The notes beneath the pieces are model-generated. The model was not told the DNA's origin. It saw only the letters and a program-made list of their open reading frames with translations, and did not search any database. Of a stretch of DNA of 64,000 bases, positions 21,238 through 30,217 are shown one piece after another. A program made the translations under genes and the position numbers. The DNA is taken from contig CM060691.1 of NCBI GenBank assembly GCA_030686995.1, positions 65,337,853 to 65,401,852 of the forward strand, written 5' to 3'. The first letter of the stretch is position 1. Each line of letters opens with the position of its first letter. Source of the DNA: Artemisia argyi. Taxonomy: Eukaryota > Streptophyta > Magnoliopsida > Asterales > Asteraceae.

Positions 21238-23290
21238 TGATACGTGGGAATCGCACCAGGCTTTACCTCTCAAGGGATCTTGAGAAGCTTACAACCCCCA
21301 CCAGGCAGTGTACCTGATCGTTGTAGTATAGTATAGTGACAAGTACCGGAGGATTGATCGTTCAGTTATGAATAGTGTCGCTAGGATTAGAAAACCTAAA
21401 TACCAGTTCTAAAGACGAGGGATGATTATTTTTGTATTTTTTATATTTTTTAGAAAGCAAGTAAAAATCTCGGGTTTGAAGGATTTGGGCGGAATTAGTT
21501 GCTAGTCAACTAACCCAATACTAAAGATGCAATCAAAATAAAATACTAAAAATGAAAATAAACTAAATTAAACTAAGGTTGTGAGCAGTAAGTGGAGAAA
21601 ATTGTGTTTACTTAGATTTCACTACTCCCTAGATATCTTTTACACGTTAATTACTTGTTATAGTTGCGTGTAGAGTTTTAAAAATCGCGCCTAAGGCGCG
21701 CCTAGGCGCTAAATCGCACGAGGCTCTAGCCTTAGGGATTTTTTTGGATCGAGGCTCACGACATGCATGAATCCCACAAAAATCACGCGACTTGGGGATT
21801 TTTGCGCCTTTGCGCCTTGGGGATTTTTGCGCCTCGGAGATGTAACGGGTTTTTGGACTTTTTTTTTCTAAATATTAAGATAAGATACACAGGCCTTATA
21901 AGTTATATGCATGGGCCTTTTAAGTCATATGGTGAGTATTTGTATGATTTGTAAATTTGAATTGATTTTATGTTTATTTTACTGATTGAAATTTTATTTA
22001 AGAAGTTACTTTGTTTTATTAAGTATTTTCTTTATGACATATTATCATGAAAATGTGGCATTGTGCCTTGAATATTAATACGCTGCTTGCTTGATATTTT
22101 GGGTTAAATTGTGAGCTATTTTATATGTAAGTCTACAAGTGTAGGATACAAGCATATTTAGTCTGATATAGATTTTAATCTCTATATAAGTCATCAAACG
22201 AAAGAGTTGATCCGTTTGAGAAGTGACAAATGATCAATTTTAATCTTTAAAATGACAATATGTGTCATGTATTAGTATTTTAATGTTATTTTGTGTTATT
22301 TAAGCTACATAAATGGTCACACATGTTATAAAAACCTTAATGTATTTAGTGCGCCTCGCATTCATGAATCCCGCGCCTTAGAATGCGCCTCGACTCGAGG
22401 CTCTTTGCCCCCCTTTGCGCCTTAGTGCGCCTTGAGCCTTTCGAAACTATGGTTGCGTGGATGGCGGATTGTATTCCTTAATACCATTCATGGGGTGGCG
22501 CACTTAATTCCCCAATCCTATGAGTGCCTGCTTCACTCCTATGTCGAGCCGGCTAAGAAGCTCCAAACGTGGAATCATTAGAATTTACTCATGCATTAAA
22601 TACAACCAATAAAACCTAGTGCACGTCAGTTCATGTTTCCTAAGACGTTCAAGCATGTTACCAATTTGAGATCTGCCAGTTTTCTTAAGCCTAACATCGA
22701 ATTCATTCATCCAATACAACCATAAACAAGTAATCAACACATGATTAACATCTAGGTTTCATTAGATCCAAGAAAACACAAGATAGATCTAGCCTAGCAT
22801 GATGGAATTAAGACAAGAACAAGATATAGACAACCAACACATAGACATATTGATTGAATTAAAAGAACACTTATCTTAATTACACATGAAAGGTATCAAG
22901 GGCTAAGAGCCCTTGAAAAACCTGTAAATTTCGTGCCAAGTTCGGGCTTAGGGTTTCTCCAAAACTCCTCTCTTTTTAATGTGAAAATTAGAAAACTATT
23001 TATAGGAAATAGGGGCTGACGGCGTCAAGAACAATTTTGTAACGCCGTCACCTCGCCGCCAAAATACTCCTCGGACTGGCTTGATCCAGATCTGACGCCG
23101 TCAAGTGTTATGTGTTTCCAGGCCGTCATGCATTTTCCTCTTGATGCCCTACCTTGTGACGCCGTCAATTATGTACTGGGCCGTCATGGAAATTACTCTT
23201 GACGCCGTCAAGAATTTCTTCTTGACGCCGTCACCTAATGTTCCCAGCAAGGAAAATTAAGTCTTTGGCGTTTTCTTCACTTTTATTCTA
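21238..23290 (-). repeat. Element B 3' LTR (interrupted, inner end lost)
   Basis: Matches 28226 onward of the right LTR, apart from a 781-bp insertion at 21671-22451. It ends at 'cacttttattct', where the right LTR continues for about 150 bp more. The sequence that follows equals the internal region of Element A beginning after 'gcgcttttattct'. The shared CTTTTATTCT shows a deletion between short repeats that removed the LTR end and polypurine tract. Confidence 0.9.
21671..22451. mobile_element. hAT-like non-autonomous element, 781 bp
   Basis: Inserted in the Element B LTR with a perfect 8-bp duplication GTTGCGTG (21663-21670 and 22452-22459). The intact sequence is seen in the right LTR at about 28653. 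The ends are imperfect inverted repeats, TAGAGTTTTAAAA on the left and CATAGTTTCGAAA (as complement) on the right. Both subterminal regions are crowded with GCGCCT(T/A) units, while the middle is AT-rich. 8-bp duplication and such ends indicate hAT. The 63-aa ORF inside is chance. Confidence 0.88.
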
Positions 23291-25680
23291 ATCAAAATAC
23301 AAGTTAGGGGTCATTTAACACTAATATAAAAGTAATTACAACAAATAATCGTTCCACTAAAGACTAATAGACAAGCACGGAGGTCATATATTAGCACCTC
23401 ACAAATAGTGTTTAGATACTCACATCTCTCGGGTGTAATAAAGTATAAATTACAATATGGAAACGGAAGATATCTCTCACTACCTGTCATAGCAAAATAG
23501 ATTACCATAGGCTTGGGAAAGGATCAAACCTCCACCACATGGCGTAAGCACCTAGGATAAACTATCAAAGAGGTCTTTTAAAGGGTTGTAACGTTAGGTG
23601 TAGGGATATGAAATACACGGTTTTATTGGATAAAGGAAGTTTTACTGGTGGCGAGCTAACAATCTTGGTTAATTACATGTACAATGTGGCGTTGCTAAGC
23701 CAAGACTAGACTCGACTTAATAAATCAAACATAACAAAAACATAAAATGAACATAGAATAAAAAGGGATGGTAGTCCGTATGTTTTTTTTTTCTTTTTTT
23801 CTTTTTCTGTTTTTTTTTCTTTTTCTTGATTTTTTTTTATTTATTTATTATTTTTTTTTGCATACACTCTTACCCTACCATCCAAAATAATACATCATAG
23901 GGGTTGAACATTCCCCTTACACTTGAATTTTTACATACTTTACAATAAACTAATCTAGTGGCTCGAATTAAGAAAATCAAAACACTTGGAGCACTTTTAA
24001 GATTAACGCACATATGGGGGTAATATATGGTGTTCTTCCCCATTACTCCATAAAATAAGTACTTTACCCATGAGTCCCAATCGTCCCAAAACAATATGTA
24101 CAAGGATATGACTCGACTTAGCAACCATGTAATCAATTAGAAAGTTAACTTAGGGTTTAACAAATAACAATAATGCACTAAAAATGAGCGCATACACGGA
24201 AGGCTAAGGCGATTTGGTTGTACATTTAAGTGGGGTGTAACAAATTCTTCCTTTAAGTAGGCTCGGAGGGGTGTACTAGGGGTTTCGTGTACTAAAAATG
24301 AGTACAACGCTAAGGTGTGAGAAAAATTAGTTGACTTAACTAGCCAAGTAACATGACTTAAATGGTCAAGTAATTATGATACGGGTTTAACACAAGGGTG
24401 ATCCTAATGCCTCTTATCATGTAGTAAATCCTACTACACGAATGTAGTCTCACTAGCGGTCTCGGGATGCATCACTAACGCAAGTTCTAGAATCTAAATG
24501 CTACCGGTACACTCATAAGCACTAATAATAAATGCTTTTCCTATCAAATCTAAAGGCGTACCTCACATATTTGGGTAGAAAATTTTTCTGAATATACGGT
24601 TATGTGCTAGTCATACAATCTCCTATCCATGAGACGCTTGCTATGGCTAAAGTTTCACTCCTAAATGTTGTAAAAAATTTTAAATTTGGCGCTAAAATTG
24701 CACTAACAAGTATTTCTCATAGTTTTATTACACATCTACATTTAAACAAAACAAACTCAAGCGAAAGTGCATATGTAAGGTATCATCATTTTACCCTCCC
24801 CTTACACTTAAGATGAACATTGTCCCCAATGTTCAAGTAAAGAATGTAAAAGTGAAAAAGTAAAAAGAATGAAATCAAATACTCCCCTGATTCGCTCGGT
24901 ATGGATAATAAGGTGGCCAGGTTAAATCTTCCTCCAAGAAAATGAACAATCAAAGCTTCCCTTCCAGAATATAAATCATCTTCTTGTCATACATAACCTG
25001 TAAAACCTGAGAAAACAAACAAGACAACCTCGCGTAAAATCGGCGGCATCCTATATAAGTTACTAAATCCTAGAAAACAAAATAAGATATAATGCTTGTG
25101 GAATGAATTTTGCAGATTTCCTGGCGATTATAAAACTTAATAATTCACAAAAACCATAAGACTCCGTTAGAAAAACAAAACCGGTAAAATTTCCAGATTT
25201 TTACACTTGACGCCGTCAAGAAGAAATTCTTGACGCCGTCAGAAGTGACCTGCAGAAATTCTTATGTTAAGTTTCCGGAAAATTTCTGGAAAAACTTGGT
25301 CCTACTGCCTGGAAAATCCTGCAAAACTTCATTATGACTCAATACAAGCATTTGACTCTAACACATACGAATATACATGTTCACTTAATATTGTGGAGAA
25401 TCATGATCGGTTGTTTCTTAAAAACATATTTGGGGTTTCCCCTTACACTTATCTTTTGCAAAAATACTTTTAGGTGGAGTTAAGACTAGGCCAAAACAAC
25501 AAAGTAAAGTATTTCCACTATTTAATTGGGAAACATGATCAACCAACAATAAAAATAAAGCATGCATACGGAAGCAAATAACAAACAAACAAAATAAAAT
25601 CACACAAAACATGGGTTGCCTCCCAAGAAGCGCTTTTCTTTATTTACGAGTCTTGTAGCTAGACTCAAGGCCATGAGTTA
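23291..25680 (-). other. Element B non-coding 3' region
   Basis: Homologous along its length to 5227-7620 of Element A, including the CCCTTACACTT motifs (about 23913, 24799 and 25441), the T-rich tract (about 23784-23859) and two TGACGCCGTCA copies (about 25208 and 25231). No sense-strand gene is seen. Confidence 0.7.
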
Positions 25681-27261
25681 CTACGTGACCTCATCGTTGG
25701 TTCCATTCTCTAGGTCGTCTTCTAAACTAGTATCGCTTTCATAGTGTAAGTACTTTGGGTCTTCGAACTCGAAGACATCTTTTCGATACTTAGAACTAAG
25801 CTTACTAACATCCCTAAAGAATCCACATGATAAATCAGAAGTGTTCTTACACCCTCTCCGAACATCTTCATCACACAAAATAAGTTGGGAACTTATCTTG
25901 TCAAGCCCGTCACAATCGATTTCCTTAAGGTCTCTTCTCTTGTATGGCGTTTGGTATGAGACCCTCCTAATTCCATCAGCGAAGGTCATGATTCCGTTCC
26001 GGTCATCAATTATCAGATTAGTGATCTCGCAAAAGGGCGCCCCAAAAATGACTTGTGATAATCTAGGGTCGACATAGTCTTCTATATTGTCCACAATCGT
26101 AAATTCCATAGTGAATGCCATATTTCCTACAAACACCTGGATTTCATGATCCTTACCAACTACTTTCTCTCCCTTGTAAATCATTCCCCATCTGCAGATA
26201 TTGATATAATGGAATAGGGACATAAAATTCTTTGGCAGGAATACGTTAATGTAGATGTTATCGAAGTACTTATGACCGATCATGCAGGGGATTTTGAGAT
26301 TATTCGGATCACGCCGTCTTATCATCCCCGAATCTCCATCCTTCGATCCATATAGATTCCCCTCAAGGGAGGGACGATACTCGTACACCTCCTCATTACC
26401 CCTATGAAAATTTACCTTCTTAACACCATTGGTGAATAATGCACTACCATCCTTCTCATCAAGGATCACCCCTGATTCATTGATAAATGGTTTCCCAAGA
26501 ACGAGGTTGATTAACGTTTTATTGGTGAGAGGGTCCACGTCATTGACCACAGTGAGGTCAATATTGTAAACAAGTTCTCCAATTGTAATGGATAAAATTT
26601 TTATTACCCTTGCACTATTGACTCTTTCGCACACAATGTGTTCTGGGAAGGCCTCTTGGGATAGGGAAAGTGGTATTATGTTGTCTGGGAAACTAGGATC
26701 TATATGACTATCGGTTAAGAGCTTTCCCTCGATGGTGCAGGAAATCTTAAAAACTTTAGGGCTGCTTACATTAATCCCATCGCTATTCCCGCTGGTAACA
26801 TTCTCCATTTTTCTCTCAGGCTCTTCTAAAATAGATTTGTCCAACCTAGTCGGATTTCTCGTATGTTCTTCCGGTCTCTTTTCCCCTTCATCCGATTTGC
26901 TAGATACTTGTGCGGCGCACTGCTCGAATGAGTTGGTAAGGCTTCTGGCCAAATCGTGGTCCACCCTTGAGGTCTCTTCTTTAGCTGTACGACCAATTTT
27001 GTTGGTTTGTTGTTGGGTTGGGTTGGGTGTAGAAGCAGATATCGTGGTGATGGTGTTTACGAAATGGATTGGTCCTAGGGGGTTAACAGGTTCTTTTCCT
27101 TTTGGTGATAGATTTTTGAATAACTTACTAGGACTTTTTATTTTCACAGGGGAGGTTGGTGGACTCATGACGGTAACAGACTTAACCTCGTCAATGTGAA
27201 TGGGTTTATTAACAACATGCTCTTTGATAGCAGTTAACAGATTACAAATCTTGTTATTCAA
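25681..27261 (-). CDS. Element B long ORF with two protease-like domains
   Basis: 526 codons without a stop. The frame begins with a non-ATG codon, and the first ATG is codon 32 (27168). Residues about 1-165 are Ser/Pro/Lys-rich linker. A first retropepsin-like unit spans about 170-290 ('FKISCTIEGKLLTDSHIDPS', 'ITIGELVYNIDLTVVNDVDP', 'LGKPFINESGVILDEKDGSA'). A second spans about 315-430 ('LKIPCMIGHKYFDNIYINVF', 'VFVGNMAFTMEFTIVDNIED', 'SQVIFGAPFCEITNLIIDDR'). The catalytic Asp motif has become H-I-D-P-S in the first and Y-I-N-V-F in the second, so proteolysis is unlikely. The last 20 residues match the end of the Element A ORF. The role is unknown. Confidence 0.75.
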   Translation of the reverse strand: MNNKICNLLTAIKEHVVNKPIHIDEVKSVTVMSPPTSPVKIKSPSKLFKNLSPKGKEPVNPLGPIHFVNTITTISASTPNPTQQQTNKIGRTAKEETSRVDHDLARSLTNSFEQCAAQVSSKSDEGEKRPEEHTRNPTRLDKSILEEPERKMENVTSGNSDGINVSSPKVFKISCTIEGKLLTDSHIDPSFPDNIIPLSLSQEAFPEHIVCERVNSARVIKILSITIGELVYNIDLTVVNDVDPLTNKTLINLVLGKPFINESGVILDEKDGSALFTNGVKKVNFHRGNEEVYEYRPSLEGNLYGSKDGDSGMIRRRDPNNLKIPCMIGHKYFDNIYINVFLPKNFMSLFHYINICRWGMIYKGEKVVGKDHEIQVFVGNMAFTMEFTIVDNIEDYVDPRLSQVIFGAPFCEITNLIIDDRNGIMTFADGIRRVSYQTPYKRRDLKEIDCDGLDKISSQLILCDEDVRRGCKNTSDLSCGFFRDVSKLSSKYRKDVFEFEDPKYLHYESDTSLEDDLENGTNDEVT

Positions 27262-27373
27262 ATCAGCCTGCTGTTGTCTAAATTTAGCCTCGAGCGTAGA
27301 GAGCTGTAATTCTTGAGATAGAATGAATTTTTTTTAGAGCATCTTCACAGCTTTGCCTAGGAACGCCTTGTGA

Positions 27374-27498
27374 TGGAAAATGCTCGGACCAAGTGAGTGG
27401 TGAGGAGTCATTGAAGGATATGCTTCGCGTTTGGAAAATGCTCGGACAAATCTTGGAAAATGCTCGGACCAAGTGAGTGGTGAGGAGTCATTGAAGGA
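27374..27498. repeat. 45-bp direct duplication at the gag deletion of Element B
   Basis: Two identical 45-bp copies, 27374-27418 and 27454-27498, with a third partial copy (tggaaaatgctcggaca) at 27432-27448. They sit where the rest of gag (about 250 codons compared with Element A) is missing, suggesting a repair event with template switching. Confidence 0.85.
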
Positions 27499-28054
27499 CT
27501 TGGAGCCAAAGATCTATACCATGATGAGGGACTTTTTGGAGTAAGTCCTTGAAACGAGTCCATGCTTCATAAAGAGATTCATTTTGACGTTGTTGGAACA
27601 TCAAGATGTCATTTCTAAGCTTAGTAGTTCTCCCCGGTGGGAAAAATTGAGCAAGGAAACGAGTGGTGAGATCATCCCATGTGGTGATGGATCCCGCAGG
27701 TAAACGCTCAAGCCATTGACTAGCTTGATCCCGTAGAGAGAATTGGAATAGGCATAATCGGGTTGTCTCTCTAGTTTCAACACCTATGTCTATGGAATCT
27801 ACGATTTTGAGGAAGTCCTTAAGATGTTGGTTTGGATCTTCGGAACGAAGTCCATGGAATGCACATCCGCTTTGCACCAACCGGATGATGTCGGATCGCA
27901 AGGGGGTCACATTGGCTCCGGTGAGCTCAATGGTGTTTCGGTAGCCTTGGTGGCTAGGTCGGGAATACTCTCCTAAGGTTCGAGGCCTAAGGGGGTCTAG
28001 TGGTGGGTTTTCTTGTGGCGGGATGACGGGTTCAAGAATGTTCCCATCGTCTAT
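27499..28054 (-). pseudogene. gag: Element B gag remnant
   Basis: Closely similar to the first 190 or so residues of Element A Gag ('FQFSLRDQASQWLERLP', 'TTRFLAQFFPPGRTTKLRND', 'EAWTRFKDLLQKVPHHGIDL'). The expected start codon is ATA instead of ATG at about 28052-28054, and an automatic start (GTG, 27910) lies well inside the domain. The end of the capsid domain and the zinc knuckle are missing; the frame runs into the 45-bp duplication. Confidence 0.85.
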
Positions 28055-28200
28055 GATGTCGGGTGGTGAAGAGTTACGAACAAAGACACAAAGAAATAAG
28101 ATAGACTAAAGAAAACCTAAAAATAAAAATAAAATCTTACTAGAAAGGAATCTAGCAAGTAGACCTAATAAAAAGCAATTCTAACCTAGACAATAACTAT

Positions 28201-28219
28201 TCCCCAGGCTGCGGCGCCA
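28201..28219 (-). other. Element B primer-binding site
   Basis: Minus strand TGGCGCCGCAGCCTGGGGA, the same type and position as in Element A. Confidence 0.8.
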
Positions 28220-28225
28220 AAAACT

Positions 28226-29640
28226 TGATGTACGTGGGAGTCGCACCAGGTTTTACCTCTCAAGGGATCTTGAGAAGCTTACAACCCCCACCAGGCAGTG
28301 TACCTGATCGTTGTAGTATAGTATAGTGACAAGTACCGGGGGATTGATCGTTCAGCTAGGAATAGTGTCGCTAGGATTAGAAAACCTAAATACTAGTTCT
28401 AAAGATGAGGGATGATTATTTTTGTATTTTTTATATTTTTTAGAAAGCAAGTAAAAATCTCGGGTTTGAAGGATTTGGGCGGAATTAGTTGCTAGTCAAC
28501 TAACCCAATACTAAAGATGCAATCAAAATAAAATACTAAAAATGAAAATAAACTAAATTAAACTAAGGTTGTGAGCAATAAGTGGAGAAAATTGTGTTTA
28601 CTTAGATTTCACTACTCCCTAGATATCTTTTACACGTTAATTACTTGTTATAGTTGCGTGGATGACGGATTGTATTCCTTAATACCATTCATGGGGTGGC
28701 GCACTTAATTCCCCAATCCTATGAGTGCCTACTTCACTCATATGTCGAGCCGGCTAAGAAGCTCCTAATATGGGATCATTAGAATTTACTCATGCATTAA
28801 ATACAACCAATAAAACCTAGTGCACGTTAGTTCATGTTTCCTAAGACGTTCAAGCATGTTACAATTTGGAGATCTGCCAGTTTTCTTAAGCCTAACATCG
28901 AATTCATTCATCCAATACAACCATAAACAAGTAATCAACACATGATTAACATCTAGGTTTCATTAGATCCAAGCAAACATAAGATAGATCTAGCCTTGCA
29001 TGATGGAATTAAGACAAGAACAAGATATAGACAACCAACACATAGACATATTGATTGAATTAAAAGAACACTTATCTTAATTACACATGAAAGGTATCAA
29101 GGGCTAAGAGCCCTTGAAAAACCTGTAAATTTCGTGCCAAGTTCGGCCTTAGGGTTTCTCCAAAAGTCCTCTCTTTTTAATGTGAAAATTAGAAAACTAT
29201 ATATCGGAAATAGGGGCTGACGGCGTCAAGAACAATTTTGTGACGCCGTTACCTCGCCGCCAAAATACTCCTCGAACTGGCTTGATCTAGATCTGACGCC
29301 GTCAAGTGTTATGTATTTCCAGGTCGTCATGCATTTTCCTCTTGACGCCCTACCTTGTGACGCCGTCAAATATGTACTGGGCCGTTATGGAAATTACTCT
29401 TGACGCCGTCAAGAATTTCTTCTTGACGCCGTCACCTACTGTTCCCAGCAAGGAAAATTAAGTCTTTGGCGTTTTCTTCACTTTTATTCTCCAAAAACGT
29501 CCGAATTGCTTCCTTTTCCAGATTTCTCTCCCAAAGTACCTAAAATCACAAAAGAAACGATTTAGGGCAATATTTGATCAAATAAATTCAAATTCCGGCT
29601 TAAATGACCCCCTAAAAACGGTTCATTTTCCGCCTCATCA
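28226..29640 (-). repeat. Element B 5' LTR
   Basis: 1415 bp, TGATG...CATCA. It contains the TGACGCCGTCA array (about 29218-29434), a TATA-like stretch altered to CTATATATCG (about 29198-29207) and the conserved hairpin (about 29097-29117). It is full length compared with Element A's 5' LTR. Confidence 0.93.
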
Positions 29641-30217
29641 TGTGCCCAACATGGGTTTTTAAGAGGATCTATGTATGTTTGGGAGCTGCTAAGGAAGGGT
29701 TCAAAGCTTGTATAAGGCAATTTCTAGGCTTTGATGGTACATTTATGAAAGGACCATTCATTGGTCAACTGTTAATAGCAATTGGTGTAGACCCAAACAA
29801 TGTCATCCATCCTTTGGCAAAACATGACCTACACTTGTAGAAAATGGGAAGTGACAGGGTTGCCATGTAATCATGCAGTTGCAAGTAATTGGAACATGGC
29901 AACCAATAACATGGAGGTAGGATTGCCTGAAAGCCAGGTACATCCATGTTATAGGCTACAAACATGGAGACAAGTGTACAGTCACATCGTCAATCCCATT
30001 AGACACAAGAGCTTGTGGCTAAAATGTCCCATTCCAACAAGTATCCTTCCTCCAAAACATCATCCACAGATTGGTAGGCCACATAAAGCAAGAAAGAAGT
30101 CTTTAGGTGGCAACATACCATTAGTGAACACTAGAAAGCTTTTTAGGAAGAACAAGACAGTCACTTGTGAGTTGTGCAAATCAAGGGGACATAACAAGAG
30201 AAGCTGCAAAGGACCAA
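29641..30217 (+). pseudogene. Mutator-like transposase, middle and C-terminal part (DDE start, SWIM, zinc knuckle)
   Basis: It resumes the frame interrupted by Element B. 'FKRIYVCLGAAKEGFKAC' and 'FLGFDGTFMKGPFIGQLL' mark the start of the MULE DDE transposase domain, with the first catalytic Asp in F-D-G-T. Reading then stops at about 29815, with a shift of frame and TAG at 29838-29840. The next recognisable segment is 'TCRKWEVTGLPCNHAVA', the SWIM zinc finger, so the rest of the catalytic core (second Asp and Glu) is deleted. A tail with a CCHC knuckle 'CELCKSRGHNKRSC' follows. Element C cuts the gene at 30218. Confidence 0.88.

Larger units (their letters stand above)
21238..29640 (-). mobile_element. 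Element B: gag-protease LTR retrotransposon of the A family
   Basis: TGAT...CATCA ends with 5-bp duplications TATGC (21233-21237) and TGTGC (29641-29645; one mismatch). Removing it rejoins the Mutator transposase reading frame. It is oriented opposite to the host gene. The 5' LTR is on the right (28226-29640), and the 3' LTR on the left (21238-23290) is damaged. It contains a gag remnant, one long protease-like ORF and about 2.4 kb of non-coding DNA homologous to Element A. No RT, RNase H or integrase is present. It is more altered than A: a hAT insertion in one LTR, a deletion of the LTR/PPT junction, a gag deletion and loss of the gag start codon. Confidence 0.94.
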
